From: Rhizobium sp. P40RR-XXII
GTDB lineage: Bacteria > Pseudomonadota > Alphaproteobacteria > Rhizobiales > Rhizobiaceae
Length of the DNA stretch: 64,000 bases
Assembly (NCBI RefSeq): GCF_012641405.1
Contig: NZ_JABAII010000018.1
Span: 80,936 to 144,935, forward strand
Reading direction: 5' to 3'
Under the pieces are notes generated by a model, which was not told the origin of the DNA, made no database searches, and saw only the letters and a list, made by a program, of their open reading frames with translations. Below, piece after piece: positions 32,613 through 41,769 of this stretch. Position numbers and translations under genes: made by a program. The first letter of the stretch is position 1; each line of letters starts with the position of its first letter.

Positions 32613-35137
32613 TGAACCGTATCCTGCCTACCCATATTCTTCTTACTCTTATTATTCTTCTTGGCGCTGCGGCCGCGCAGGCGCAGACAGCACCTTTCGA
32701 CATGTCGGGCGAGCGGCCGAAGGGCGCATCGCCGACAGTACCGCAGACCATCATACCGCAGACGACGACACCACAGGTCGAACCACCCAAGACGACGGCG
32801 CCTTCAGCCGCAATTCCCCAGGCCATTGCACCTAAGACCATTACTCCACAGGTTACCCCGCCTCTGGTCACAACGCCGCCAGCCGGCACGCCGCAAACCG
32901 CTGCCCCGCAGGCCACAACACCCGTCGCCCCAGCTCAGGCAAGTCCGCAGGCAACGCCGAAGGCAAAACCGGCGACCGCCATTGCATCCACTCCCGCGTT
33001 TCGGCGTTATGTCGTTCCTTTCGCCAAATTGCGATTGGAGGGTGAGGCCGATCGCAGGTCCTGGTCGATCTATCTGACGCCCGAACAGGCAGCGGCACCG
33101 GCGAAATTGAGCTTTGCCTATCAGAACGCTGTCGTCGTTGCTCCGGAAACATCGCAGCTTACCGTCCTATTGAACGACCGCGTCGTGCACCAGCAGCAGA
33201 TCGGCTCCTCCGATAACGAATCGGATGTCACTTTCGACGTGCCGCGCGGGCTTCTGCAACCCGGCGCCAATCTGCTGACCTTCGAGGTAGCGCAACGCCA
33301 CCGCGTCGATTGCGATATCCCCTCGACCTACGAGCTCTGGTCGGACATCGATCCCGCGAAAACCTATCTGAGCTTCGCCAGCAGTGAGGCGGAAAGACTA
33401 TCGACCACCGATGCAATCCGCGCGATCGGTGTCGACGGAGCCGGAAAGACACAGTTCAATCTTGTGGTGCCGGCGCTTGCCCAACCCGGGACGACCAAGC
33501 CGATCCTGCGCCTCGCGCAGGGCCTTGCCCTGCTCAGCGGAATGCCCAACGAAACCTTCTCGTTCGACACGGACGCGCTGCCCTTGCCAGGTCCTGGCAA
33601 AATGGCCGTTATCGTCGGCACGCCGGCGGAATTGCAACCCGTCTTTGCCGTTCCGGCCGCGGCGCAAAATGGAGCTCTGGCAACGTTTGCGACCGATCCG
33701 CGTAGCGGTCAGCAGCTCTTGCTTATCAGCGGTCCATCCTGGCAGGCGATTTCCTCTGCAATCGATATGGTGGTTTCTCCGACCGACCGCGACCCTAATA
33801 CCCGCCGCGATCTGCTGGTGACACAGCGCTGGACGGCCCCGGATGCGCCGCTGATCTACTCCGATACCAGCCTCTCCTTCGATCAGCTGGGGGTCAAAAC
33901 CACCGAATTCTCCGGGCGGCGCTTCCACACCAGCTTCAATGTGGCAATTCCATCCGATTTCTACGCGAACGCCTATGGGGAAGCCACCATCCTGCTTGAT
34001 GCAGCCTATGCCAAGGATGTGCGGCCGGGCAGCCATATCGACGTCTACGTCAACGGCAGCATCGCCACGACGAAGCCGATCACCGCGACCGGGGGCGGCA
34101 TCTTCCGGCAGCTGCCCATCCGCATCACCATGCGCCATTTCAAGCCAGGCCTGAACACGATCACGCTGGAAGCCATATTGCTGGCCGACGAGGATTCCGT
34201 GTGCGCGCCGGCCGCAACGTCGAGCACGACACCCCGTTTTGCTTTGTTCGATACCAGCCAGTTCCGCATCCCGGATTTTGCGAGGGTTGCGCAGCGGCCC
34301 AACCTTGCCGCATTCGCCGGTACCGGCTACCCCTACAATCGTGGCAGCGAGCCGACCGCGCTTTTCATCGACCGGGCGGATGCCGACACGCTATCTGCGG
34401 CCGCGACACTCCTGGGTCGAATGGCGCTCATTGCCGGACATCCCATCGCCGTCGACCCGACGGCCTCCTCAAACACAGTCGGGACCCGCAACGCGCTGTT
34501 CATCGGCTCCGTCTCACAACTGCCGTCGACGGTCCTCACGCAAATGAACATCTCCTCGTCGAGCCAGGTAGCCTGGCGTCCGCCCGCCCCGGGTCAGCCC
34601 GGCACGCCGGAAGCCTCCGTGACGATCGCCGATTGGCGCTCCCGCATCAGCGGCGGATTGCTGCAAGGGCAGATGGAACACTTCCAGCAATGGCTGCATC
34701 GCAATTTCGATATCACGCTGAGCTCGCTGCGCTTCATGCCCAGCTCGGAGCAGGTGTTCACGCCGTCGAACGCCAACAGCCTTCTGATCGCCCAGGAGGC
34801 AAATCCGACCAATGATGCAGGCTGGACCGTTGTGACCGCACCGAGCGCCCAGGATCTGCGCTCAGGCGTGGAGGCAATGACCGCGCAGAGCACATGGTCT
34901 GAGATCGGCGGACGCATCACCGTCTATTCTGGCAAGACCGGAAAGATCGATACAACTCCCGTCAGCCGCTTCACCTTCATCACCTCCCAGCCCTGGTCGC
35001 TGACAAACTATCGGTTGATCGCCGCAAACTGGCTTTCCAGCAACATACTGTCCTACGCACTCCTGTTCGTAGCCGCCGCCTTCCTGCTCGGCATCAGCAC
35101 GGCGAGCGTGCTTTCGAAGATCGGCAGGCGCGAATGA
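32612..35137 (+). CDS. bcsB: Cellulose synthase periplasmic regulatory subunit BcsB
   Basis: About 841 residues. A signal peptide (MNRILPTHILLTLIILLGAA ending near AQAQ) leads into an unusual threonine/proline/glutamine-rich linker at residues ~30-130 with many TPQ/PQT-like repeats. The BcsB body follows with jelly-roll carbohydrate-binding and flavodoxin-like folds (LEGEADRRSWSIYLTPEQ, VPRGLLQPGANLLTFEVAQR, DCDIPSTYELWSDIDP, FALFDTSQFRIPDF). A C-terminal membrane anchor (SYALLFVAAAFLLGISTASV) docks on BcsA. It guides the glucan across the periplasm. ATG 32612 shares its A with the bcsA stop (TGATG), and the end overlaps bcsZ by 4 bases, so the genes are translationally coupled. Confidence 0.92.
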   Translation: MNRILPTHILLTLIILLGAAAAQAQTAPFDMSGERPKGASPTVPQTIIPQTTTPQVEPPKTTAPSAAIPQAIAPKTITPQVTPPLVTTPPAGTPQTAAPQATTPVAPAQASPQATPKAKPATAIASTPAFRRYVVPFAKLRLEGEADRRSWSIYLTPEQAAAPAKLSFAYQNAVVVAPETSQLTVLLNDRVVHQQQIGSSDNESDVTFDVPRGLLQPGANLLTFEVAQRHRVDCDIPSTYELWSDIDPAKTYLSFASSEAERLSTTDAIRAIGVDGAGKTQFNLVVPALAQPGTTKPILRLAQGLALLSGMPNETFSFDTDALPLPGPGKMAVIVGTPAELQPVFAVPAAAQNGALATFATDPRSGQQLLLISGPSWQAISSAIDMVVSPTDRDPNTRRDLLVTQRWTAPDAPLIYSDTSLSFDQLGVKTTEFSGRRFHTSFNVAIPSDFYANAYGEATILLDAAYAKDVRPGSHIDVYVNGSIATTKPITATGGGIFRQLPIRITMRHFKPGLNTITLEAILLADEDSVCAPAATSSTTPRFALFDTSQFRIPDFARVAQRPNLAAFAGTGYPYNRGSEPTALFIDRADADTLSAAATLLGRMALIAGHPIAVDPTASSNTVGTRNALFIGSVSQLPSTVLTQMNISSSSQVAWRPPAPGQPGTPEASVTIADWRSRISGGLLQGQMEHFQQWLHRNFDITLSSLRFMPSSEQVFTPSNANSLLIAQEANPTNDAGWTVVTAPSAQDLRSGVEAMTAQSTWSEIGGRITVYSGKTGKIDTTPVSRFTFITSQPWSLTNYRLIAANWLSSNILSYALLFVAAAFLLGISTASVLSKIGRRE

Positions 35138-36183
35138 GAGGCTGGCGCTCCCTTCTTGCGATCTGCACCGCAACCGCCCTGATGGCGGTCCAGCCACTCG
35201 CAGCTCAGCGTGCCGCGATCGATCCGCAAGCCTGGGCGGCCTATAAAGCGAGGTTCCTCGATCAGAACGGCCGTATCATTGACAACGGCAATAATGGTAT
35301 CAGCCACAGCGAAGGGCAAGGCTACGGTCTGCTGCTTGCCTATCTCGCCAACAATCCGGCCGATTTCGAGCAGATTTGGTATTTTACCCGCACAGAACTC
35401 CTGCTCCGCGACGATGGTCTCGCCGTCTGGAAATGGGATCCTGCCGTCACGCCTCACGTCACGGACACGAACGACGCTTCCGACGGCGACATGTTGATCG
35501 CCTATGCCCTGGCGCTTGCAGGATCGGCCTGGCACAGGAAGGACTATCTGCAGGCCGCTGCGAATATGGCCAAGGCAATCCTCTCGCATGTGGTCGTCAA
35601 TTCCGAAGGGCGGACGCTGCTTATCCCGGGTGTGGATGGATATCTGCCGCCGGGTCGCAAGGACGGCCCTGTCATCAATCCATCCTATTGGATCTTCGAG
35701 GCGTTTCCGGTCATGGCGCTCTTGGCGCCTTCCGACCGCTGGCAGAAGCTGAAAGACGATGGCCTAGCCTTGCTGCGCACGATGCAGTTCGGCCCACGCA
35801 AGCTTCCGGCCGATTGGGTCAGCCTGAAGGCCAAGCCGGAGCCCGCCGCCGGCTTCGAGGCGGAATTCGGCTATAATGCCGTCAGGATCCCGCTTTACCT
35901 GGCGCGGGCCGGCATAGACGACAAAGCCCTGCTCACGCATCTGCGGCAAGGCATGACTGTCGAGGGAGATGTGCCGGCGACAATCGACCTTACAACCGGC
36001 AGGCCGAAGGACCAGCTTTCCGATCCCGGTTACGAAATTGTTAACCATGTTGTGGCGTGTGTGGTGAATGGAACGAAACTGCCGGCCTCGGTCAGGCAGT
36101 TCGCACCATCCTTTTATTACCCGGCTACCTTGCAACTATTGAGCCTGGCTTTCATCGCGGAGAAACACCCGGAGTGTTTATAA
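35134..36183 (+). CDS. bcsZ: Periplasmic endoglucanase BcsZ/CelC, glycoside hydrolase family 8
   Basis: A 349-residue GH8 cellulase. The signal peptide runs to about residue 24 (MAVQPLAAQ). The catalytic acid region is SHSEGQGYGLLLAYLANNPA, with Glu in SEGQGYG. Further motifs are WKWDP, TNDASDGDMLIAYALALAGS (the DASDGD block), NPSYWIFEAFPVMALLAPSD and GFEAEFGYNAVRIPLYLARAG. BcsZ trims or detangles nascent cellulose and affects fibril assembly; in R. leguminosarum the orthologue (CelC) is also linked to root-hair wall erosion. The ATG overlaps the bcsB stop. Confidence 0.92.
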   Translation: MRGWRSLLAICTATALMAVQPLAAQRAAIDPQAWAAYKARFLDQNGRIIDNGNNGISHSEGQGYGLLLAYLANNPADFEQIWYFTRTELLLRDDGLAVWKWDPAVTPHVTDTNDASDGDMLIAYALALAGSAWHRKDYLQAAANMAKAILSHVVVNSEGRTLLIPGVDGYLPPGRKDGPVINPSYWIFEAFPVMALLAPSDRWQKLKDDGLALLRTMQFGPRKLPADWVSLKAKPEPAAGFEAEFGYNAVRIPLYLARAGIDDKALLTHLRQGMTVEGDVPATIDLTTGRPKDQLSDPGYEIVNHVVACVVNGTKLPASVRQFAPSFYYPATLQLLSLAFIAEKHPECL

Positions 36184-38594
36184 AGTCCACCTTGATTATG
36201 GCTTTCACGGCCGTCGCTGTGGCGGGGTTTACGCTCGCAACGAAGGATCACGACTCGCCTGAGGACAAGATCAAGCTGGCAAAATCCAGTCGCCTGGAAC
36301 CGCAGATCACGCTCGCCGGCGACATGACGCAGGGCGGCAACTCCGGACAACCCGTCGATCTGCGGGCACTTGCCGATCATATACAGGCAAACGCACCATC
36401 CCCGGTACTTGCCGAGCCTTCGAGCACGCAGCAGACAAGCCCCGTCACATCGGATTCGGTCGCACAGACCACGCCGCCACCGCAATCGACACAACAGCCG
36501 TCATCGCAGCAACAGGGGCAGGCTCAACCCGGCAATAACCCGCCTAAGGTGGATGAAAGCGCACTGCGCTATTTTGCCAGCCGTGGCGACAAGGCAAGAC
36601 TGCAGGCCGAGATCTCGCGCCTGCAGGCGCTCTATCCCAATTGGACGCCGCCCGCCGATCCGCTGGCTGTCCCGCAAAATGGCGACAAGCAGCTTGAGGC
36701 CATGTGGCAGCTCTATTCGGAGGGCCGCTATGCAGAGGTGCGCAAGGCCATTTCCGATCGCCAGACGGCCGAAACTGGCTGGCAGCCGCCCGCCGATCTC
36801 CTTGAGCGCCTTAACATAGCAGAAGCCCGCACACGGCTTGTCAACGCCTCCGACCTCAAACAATACGCGACCGTGATCGATGTCGGCGCCAACACGCCGA
36901 GCCTGCTGACCTGCAGCGACATAGACGTCCTCTGGCGTGTTGCCGAGGCCTTCATCCGCACGGATCGCGCGGCGCGCGGCGAGGACGCCTACAAATATGT
37001 TCTGAAAGCCTGCACCAATCCGCAGGAAAGGCTCGCCACCATCCAGAAGGCTGCGGGCCTGCTACCGTACCGGGCGATGCAGGACTTGCTGGCGCTCGAG
37101 AGACCCGACGGCAATGGCGGACGGGAGTTTGACAGTATCAGGACCGATCTTGCCCGCCGTTTCGTAGCCCAGGGCAATGAAGATCCCAAGCTGACGGTCG
37201 CGCAGGATTATCTGTCTCAAGTCGAACGTATCGCCCGCAGCCAGGGCCTGGCATCGGATGATACGCTCCTTGGCTGGTACTATCTGCGCCGCGGCAACTA
37301 CAGCGATGCTGGACAATGGTTCAAAGCCGCGCATGAGAAAGACGATTCCGCAACGATCTCCCAGGGACTGGCCCTGGTTCTGATTGCCGACCACAAGCCT
37401 CAGGAAGCCGAAGACGCCATGTACAAATGGCGCAACGAATCCAAGGATGCGATGGCGACCTATCTTGCTGCGACCGCCAATCTGATGGCCCTGCAGCCGC
37501 CCGCCAATCTCGGTGAGGACGTGTTGCAGCGCGTTGCCGCCGAGATCGTGAAAGAGAAATATGTGCCGACGGCACAGCAATTCGGCTGGTACGCCCGCAC
37601 GCTGAACCAACCGCAGGCGGCCGCCCGCTGGTTCGAGACGGCCCTGCGCTGGAAGCCGGATGACGAACCTTCCGCCTATGGTCTTGCAATCACGCGCAAT
37701 CAGTTGAACGACCGGCAGGGTGTCGCCGAGGTCCAACGGCTTTGGGCCGGCCGCTCGCAACGCATCGCCGTCCTCGGCGAGCCGGCGCAGCGCTCACCCA
37801 CCTCCGCGCCATTGCCCTCCCCCAACCAGACAGCGCAGCCGACAGAGCAAGCCTCGTCGCAAACACCACCACAGACAACGCCACAGGGCAGCGCGCAATA
37901 TGCATTGCCTGCTACTCCTCAGGTCGCAGCTCAAGTTCCTGCAGCGCAGCCCAGTGCCAACGCGCCAATCGCGGCGCAGCCAGTCGTGCCTGGGCGGCGT
38001 ATCCCGCCAGTCGAATATGCCGAACCGGAAACCCGCACCAGAGCGCCTGCGCGCGCAGCGCGGCAGCCATCCGGATGCACGACCACCGTCAATGCGGAGC
38101 TGCTCACGCCCGCCAATGCCTTGTCGCGCGGCTGGTGCCTGATGAACCTCAATCGGCCGATGGAGGCCGTGGAAGCCTTTGGCGTTGCATTGAACAACAC
38201 CGATCCCAAGTCGCGGGAAGAGGCTGCCTATGGCCAAAGCCTTGCCTATCTTCGTGCAGGCCTCGCCAACAACGCAGCGGCGGCCGCAACCAAGGCTCCA
38301 ATGAACCATCAACGCGCTGCAGAACTGCAGGTGGCCATACTCTCCGATCGCGCATTATCAGCCTTTTCGAGCAAGCGCTACCACGAGACGCTGCTCTATC
38401 TCGACCAGCGCGCGCAATTGCAGCAGGAGCGCGTCGATCTCATGGTGCTGCGCGGATACTGCTATCTCAATCTCAAGATGTACGACGATGCCGAACTCAT
38501 CTTCACCGCAGTCGCCGCTACCGGCAACCGTGACGGCAGCCGCGGGCTACGGGACCTCATGCTTGCCAAGCACCCACAGCCGGGCGGGTATTGA
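36174..38594 (+). CDS. TPR-repeat cellulose biosynthesis protein (BcsC-like, without beta-barrel)
   Basis: About 806 residues. An N-terminal hydrophobic segment (MAFTAVAVAGFTLAT) is followed by a Gln/Pro/Ser-rich linker, then helical repeats of the tetratricopeptide/Sel1-like kind (LEAMWQLYSEGRYAEVRKAI, TLLGWYYLRRGNYSDAGQWF, GWYARTLNQPQAAARWFETA, NLNRPMEAVEAFGVALNNTD, GYCYLNLKMYDDAELIFTAV). A second Gln/Thr/Ala-rich linker lies at ~540-650. Enteric BcsC continues into an outer-membrane barrel after the TPRs; none is seen here, so export must use another pore. Start: GTG 36174 overlaps the bcsZ stop; ATG 36198 is a possible alternative. Last gene of the cellulose operon. Confidence 0.75.
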   Translation: MFIKSTLIMAFTAVAVAGFTLATKDHDSPEDKIKLAKSSRLEPQITLAGDMTQGGNSGQPVDLRALADHIQANAPSPVLAEPSSTQQTSPVTSDSVAQTTPPPQSTQQPSSQQQGQAQPGNNPPKVDESALRYFASRGDKARLQAEISRLQALYPNWTPPADPLAVPQNGDKQLEAMWQLYSEGRYAEVRKAISDRQTAETGWQPPADLLERLNIAEARTRLVNASDLKQYATVIDVGANTPSLLTCSDIDVLWRVAEAFIRTDRAARGEDAYKYVLKACTNPQERLATIQKAAGLLPYRAMQDLLALERPDGNGGREFDSIRTDLARRFVAQGNEDPKLTVAQDYLSQVERIARSQGLASDDTLLGWYYLRRGNYSDAGQWFKAAHEKDDSATISQGLALVLIADHKPQEAEDAMYKWRNESKDAMATYLAATANLMALQPPANLGEDVLQRVAAEIVKEKYVPTAQQFGWYARTLNQPQAAARWFETALRWKPDDEPSAYGLAITRNQLNDRQGVAEVQRLWAGRSQRIAVLGEPAQRSPTSAPLPSPNQTAQPTEQASSQTPPQTTPQGSAQYALPATPQVAAQVPAAQPSANAPIAAQPVVPGRRIPPVEYAEPETRTRAPARAARQPSGCTTTVNAELLTPANALSRGWCLMNLNRPMEAVEAFGVALNNTDPKSREEAAYGQSLAYLRAGLANNAAAAATKAPMNHQRAAELQVAILSDRALSAFSSKRYHETLLYLDQRAQLQQERVDLMVLRGYCYLNLKMYDDAELIFTAVAATGNRDGSRGLRDLMLAKHPQPGGY

Positions 38595-39244
38595 TGCCGC
38601 TCGGATTCACAACATATCGAAAACCGATAAAGTTCAGCAGAGTTCGACTTAAGAAGATCTACATCCGAGCCTGAAGTCCCACTTATGCGAGCAGGCATGA
38701 CGGCCTGTGTCGCTATATCTCCTGTCGCTGCCGGCTTCTACCCGCGAAATAGTGCTTCGATCACGCCGCGTCCCCGCCGCCCGCGATGATGAGGCGGATG
38801 CTCCACGCACCGCGAAGCACCCGGCCCGCGTTCGCGACGAATTAGAATGTCCTGAAACGCTTCAGCGGGAGGTGAAGTGCCGTACCTCGTGGGTTGCAGA
38901 AAACTTCACAAGAAATACATTCAATGCTAGCATTTGGCCGCGAGCTAGCCCTATCCCGGTTAACTCCACTCGCGCACATGAGTGTTTTCCCTGTGCTTGG
39001 TCCTGCTCGGCCCCACCGGCAGGGCCAGTTTTTCAGCTACAGTTAAGCGACAGACTTTATTGCGTCACTGTGCGAAGACTTCTGCCCACAACCGGTATTC
39101 GCATCGGAGGTCGGTTGCCTAGCCTCCGAGCCCTGCCTCGCCCCCAACGAAGTTGAGACAGGGCTATTCCGGCCGCACCAGCGGAAACTGCGTTTCCAGC
39201 CCGGTCATGAACTCGGCAATGGTCGGCTGCGCGTAAGCGGTGCA
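38595..39244. other. Decayed intergenic DNA after the cellulose operon
   Basis: No convincing gene in 650 bases. A hairpin with a T-tract lies at 39009-39033. On the minus strand 39165-39242 reads as a C-terminal tail (PTIAEFMTGLETQFPLVRPE then stop) that looks like real protein text cut off by the IS66 remnant next to it; the parent family was not recognised. Confidence 0.4.
39009..39033 (+). terminator. Possible Rho-independent terminator
   Basis: GGCCC (39009-39013) and GGGCC (39022-39026) form a 5-bp GC stem with an 8-base loop, followed by AG and TTTTT. It is oriented to end plus-strand transcription but lies about 415 bases after the cellulose operon, so its partner gene is uncertain. 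Confidence 0.35.
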
Positions 39245-39900
39245 TTGTCCCGTCTGGCGGTGACGGGGCATCGGGCTTCTTCTTGTGAACAAGTGAGCTT
39301 GGTGGGAATTGCTATGTCTGAAGCTGTAGCCGGTCGCTTAGAGGGCGATCCGCGGCAGTTTTGCCGTTGGTCCGATGAATGCGGTGGCCGAAGCGATGGA
39401 GCCTGGAGCCAGCGTCTGGGCAATAGCGCGGCGTATCGGCATCGATCCGTCGAATTGTTTACGTGGCGGCGCAAGGCTAGGCAAAAGGCGGCAGCTCTGC
39501 CCACGGTGGCCGATGTCGATCCGGTGTCTATGGCGACAACCGCTGATTGCTCCACAGTGGACGTTATCATCGATAACACAGTGATCAGCGTGAATGCTGC
39601 CATCGACGAACCGCATTTATTTAAGCTGATCCGAGCGGTGCGCTGCATGATTCCGGCTGGTCGAAAATCTTTTTGGCCAGCCTCCCCGATCGACTTCCGA
39701 AAAGGACCAGATAGCCTTCTGGCATTGGTGCGCGACAGCGACTGGCCTGGCTGACGCAAACCCTTGAACGCATCGCCGCAGGTTGGTCATCGACCGATCT
39801 CGACGCCCTCATGCTATTGGAACTTCCAAAAGTAATGGCCTCACGTCATCGCTTACAGTTAATGGACAGCTTTCTTAGCGCGGGTTGGGAATCGGAGATG
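39245..39900 (+). mobile_element. Degenerate IS66-family insertion sequence
   Basis: Fragments of the IS66 tnpA-tnpB-tnpC order are visible. TnpA text (AVAEAMEPGASVWAIARRIG, then IDPSN) is in one frame and continues as LFTWRRKARQKAAALP in another, showing a frameshift near 39457. It goes on to VDVIIDNTVISVNAAIDEPH and LFKLIRAVR, the TnpA C-terminus. TnpB text begins at MIPAGRKSFWPASPIDFRKG but stops after DSDWPG near 39754. A short TnpC-like C-terminal remnant follows (LTQTLERIAAGWSSTDLDAL). Nothing is intact, so it cannot move by itself. Terminal inverted repeats were not identified; the limits are approximate. Confidence 0.7.
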
Positions 39901-40093
39901 GAAGAACCGCAATTGTCCGGGTTCGCCACAGCGGGCCGGAGCTGTCCGTCGATAGCGTGCAGGGTTGGTGAAACCCGCGCCTGTAAGGCTCAGCGCGCTC
40001 GAGGACATGCAGGTCAAGCCTGACAAGAACATTTTTGAGATGCCCATCGTCAGGCTGTGATATTTGCAACGCAAAAGGTTGGGCGCCTCGATG

Positions 40094-40402
40094 TCACGCA
40101 ACCTGAAGCGTGGGGATGGTCGATAAATCCTGGTCTCGTTCTGCATGCCAAGCGTCATAGGCAGCTTGCATGCGAAGCCAAACTCCAGTCCCGTCCCCAA
40201 ACAACTTGCCGAGGCGCGCCGCGATGATCGGAGAAACACCCTTTTTCCCGCGGAGAATGTCGTGAAGATGCTGCCGCGAAATGTCGAGCATCTTGGCGAT
40301 CTCGGACTTGCTCCTACCAGTATCAGCGATGACATCCTCAAGGAGCGCGCCCGGATGAGTAGGGCACCTGTCGGGCGAACGGCGAGCTACATATTCGGTC
40401 AT
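40094..40402 (-). CDS. higA: HigA-family antitoxin (module 1)
   Basis: About 102 residues with a central XRE helix-turn-helix (GRSKSEIAKMLDISRQHLHD, ILRGKKGVSPIIAARLGKLF) and the HigA/VapI-type N-terminus (HPGALLEDVIADTG). It neutralises the toxin encoded immediately upstream and represses their shared promoter. The start at ATG 40402 has AGGAG 8 bases upstream and lies 10 bases after the toxin stop; the longer frame to 40459 overlaps the toxin and was not used. Toxin-first order is the rule for higBA. Confidence 0.85.
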   Translation of the reverse strand: MTEYVARRSPDRCPTHPGALLEDVIADTGRSKSEIAKMLDISRQHLHDILRGKKGVSPIIAARLGKLFGDGTGVWLRMQAAYDAWHAERDQDLSTIPTLQVA

Positions 40403-40412
40403 TTTGTTACTC

Positions 40413-40691
40413 CTAGTGATATTGTTCATAGTCGACACGAGTTGCGTCTTTGCCGTCAAATTCGAAAGTGATGCACCATGGTCCGTTCACATGAACTGCG
40501 TAGCGTGTAGGATTAAAGCCATTCAGTGAATGAAAATCGAAGCCAGGGAGATTCAACTCTTCCGGTTTTTCGGCCACGTCTAAGCGGTCAAGGCGTTTCA
40601 AAATCCGGGAATGCATTTTTTGATCTATTTTCCCGGTCTTGCCGGTCTCAAACAAATCCGCTAGGCCCTTGTGTCGAAACGTCTTGATCAT
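40413..40691 (-). CDS. higB: HigB/RelE-family toxin (module 1)
   Basis: A 92-residue ribosome-dependent mRNA interferase of the RelE/HigB fold: MIKTFRHKGLADLFETGKTG, KMHSRILKRLDRLDVAEKPE, then FDFHSLNGFNPTRYAVHVNG, PWCITFEFDGKDATRVDYEQ and final YH. The basic residues and the W-C-I-T-F-E-F strand are typical of the active face. It is followed by a HigA antitoxin after 10 bases. A perfect inverted repeat overlapping the -35 lies upstream (40723-40741). Confidence 0.87.
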   Translation of the reverse strand: MIKTFRHKGLADLFETGKTGKIDQKMHSRILKRLDRLDVAEKPEELNLPGFDFHSLNGFNPTRYAVHVNGPWCITFEFDGKDATRVDYEQYH

Positions 40692-40722
40692 GCTCAGGAC
40701 TGTGTAAGCAAAAAGACGACAG

Positions 40723-40741
40723 TGTCAACTGTTTGTTGACA
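40723..40741 (-). promoter_or_regulatory. Operator/promoter of higBA module 1
   Basis: TGTCAAC-TGTTT-GTTGACA is a perfect 7-bp inverted repeat. Its left arm supplies the TTGACA -35 hexamer of a minus-strand promoter, with TACACA 16 bases downstream as a weak -10. The higB start is 31 bases beyond the repeat. Binding of HigA here would hide the -35 and give autorepression. Confidence 0.55.
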
Positions 40742-40746
40742 TCTTT

Positions 40747-40896
40747 TTAGGCCAAGATCCATCCGAGATATCGCAGAAGCGCCGGCGCGCCAATGATGAT
40801 CGGCGCCAACAGGATCATGATCGCGAATATCAAACTGCCGACATCGCGCGCATCATTCGTGATCTCTCTGCGAATTTCTGTCTCCTCCGGCTTCAT
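40747..40896 (-). CDS. Small membrane protein (49 aa)
   Basis: The frame reads MKPEETEIRREITNDARDVG, then a hydrophobic helix with ILLAPIIIGAPALLRYLG and a stop. The charged N-terminus of about 22 residues plus one membrane span looks like a real rhizobial small membrane protein. GGAAG is present but too close to the ATG for ideal spacing. It lies back to back with the higBA promoter region. Function unknown. Confidence 0.4.
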   Translation of the reverse strand: MKPEETEIRREITNDARDVGSLIFAIMILLAPIIIGAPALLRYLGWILA

Positions 40897-40949
40897 CTTC
40901 CGGTTGTTTCCAATCGGCTATCCACATATCGTTCTTCAACGATGCCATA

Positions 40950-41246
40950 ATGATTCCGAGCACGCCCACGAGACGCGCCAATACCGACGGGGTGCCGATG
41001 CTGGTCGCAGCAATTGCAGGCCACCATGTCGAATTCATCTATACCGTGGCGAAAGCGGACGGCCACGGGGGGCGAGGATGCTATTCGCCGATTGAACTTC
41101 ACGATTTGCCATGGTTCTTCGACAGTCTCTGTTCCGTGCAGGATGACTTGAGGCAGCCGCTGAAGCCAGGTATGCAAATTGTGGTGGAGGGCCGGGGTAC
41201 AAGCTTGGGCGCCTACGCGACATCGATTCATCGCCTAGGTCTCTAA
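40950..41246 (+). CDS. Hypothetical protein (98 aa)
   Basis: An open frame of 98 residues with reasonable protein-like composition in its second half (YSPIELHDLPWFFDSLCSVQ, then LRQPLKPGMQIVVEGRG) but no family recognised and no clear ribosome site. It precedes a truncated phospholipase D gene on the same strand, in a region of decayed genes, and may itself be a fragment. Confidence 0.3.
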   Translation: MIPSTPTRRANTDGVPMLVAAIAGHHVEFIYTVAKADGHGGRGCYSPIELHDLPWFFDSLCSVQDDLRQPLKPGMQIVVEGRGTSLGAYATSIHRLGL

Positions 41247-41259
41247 TGCAGGGATCTAC

Positions 41260-41769
41260 GTGCTTGAGGTTGTCACGATCCTTGTTGTTCTACTGGTAAT
41301 CGCCTCAAACGCCCTTGCAGGACAGCCGGTCGAGGCGAACGTTTCCGTCTGCTTTACGCCGGGCGAACGGTGTGAGGGCAGGATCGTTGACGCCATCGAC
41401 CATGCTCGATCCTCCATCCGAGTCCAGGCTTATGGCTTCACCTCGCTGTCGATCATTCATGCTCTACAGCGGGCGTCGGCCAGAGGTGTCGAGGTGTTGG
41501 CCATCCTCGACAAGACGAATGAACGGAAATATTCGGGCGCCACATTGCTCGAGGCTGCCACCACCCCGGTCTGGATCGATTTCGAGCCGGCCATCGCTCA
41601 TGGCTGCGCCGCGTTCGGAGGTCTGCGCTTTCTCAAGCTGGGCCTAGCAACAGGCCCAGATCTGATCGCGCCGGGTGATGAAGGCCCGCGCCGGCGCTGC
41701 CCATGTCGATGTACGGTGCGACATAGGAGGCAAGTGTCGCGCCATCACGAAACCGCATCGATCGCGTAG
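41260..41769 (+). pseudogene. Phospholipase D-family (Nuc-like) nuclease, truncated before the HKD motif
   Basis: A signal peptide (residues 1-20, ending NALAG) leads into the start of a PLD-superfamily endonuclease: VCFTPGERCEGRIVDAIDHA, RSSIRVQAYGFTSLSIIHAL, RGVEVLAILDKTNERKYSGA. At PVWIDFEPAIAH, exactly where the HKD catalytic motif (H-x-K-x-x-x-x-D) should begin, the text changes to GCAAFGG and then to low-quality sequence. The catalytic half is therefore missing. Such proteins accompany conjugative plasmids and act on DNA in the periplasm. It is a broken remnant in a rearranged stretch. Confidence 0.7.

Noticed and set aside
38928..38939. Short palindrome AATGCTAGCATT as an operator
   Set aside because: Only 12 bases and not next to any gene start; easily chance.
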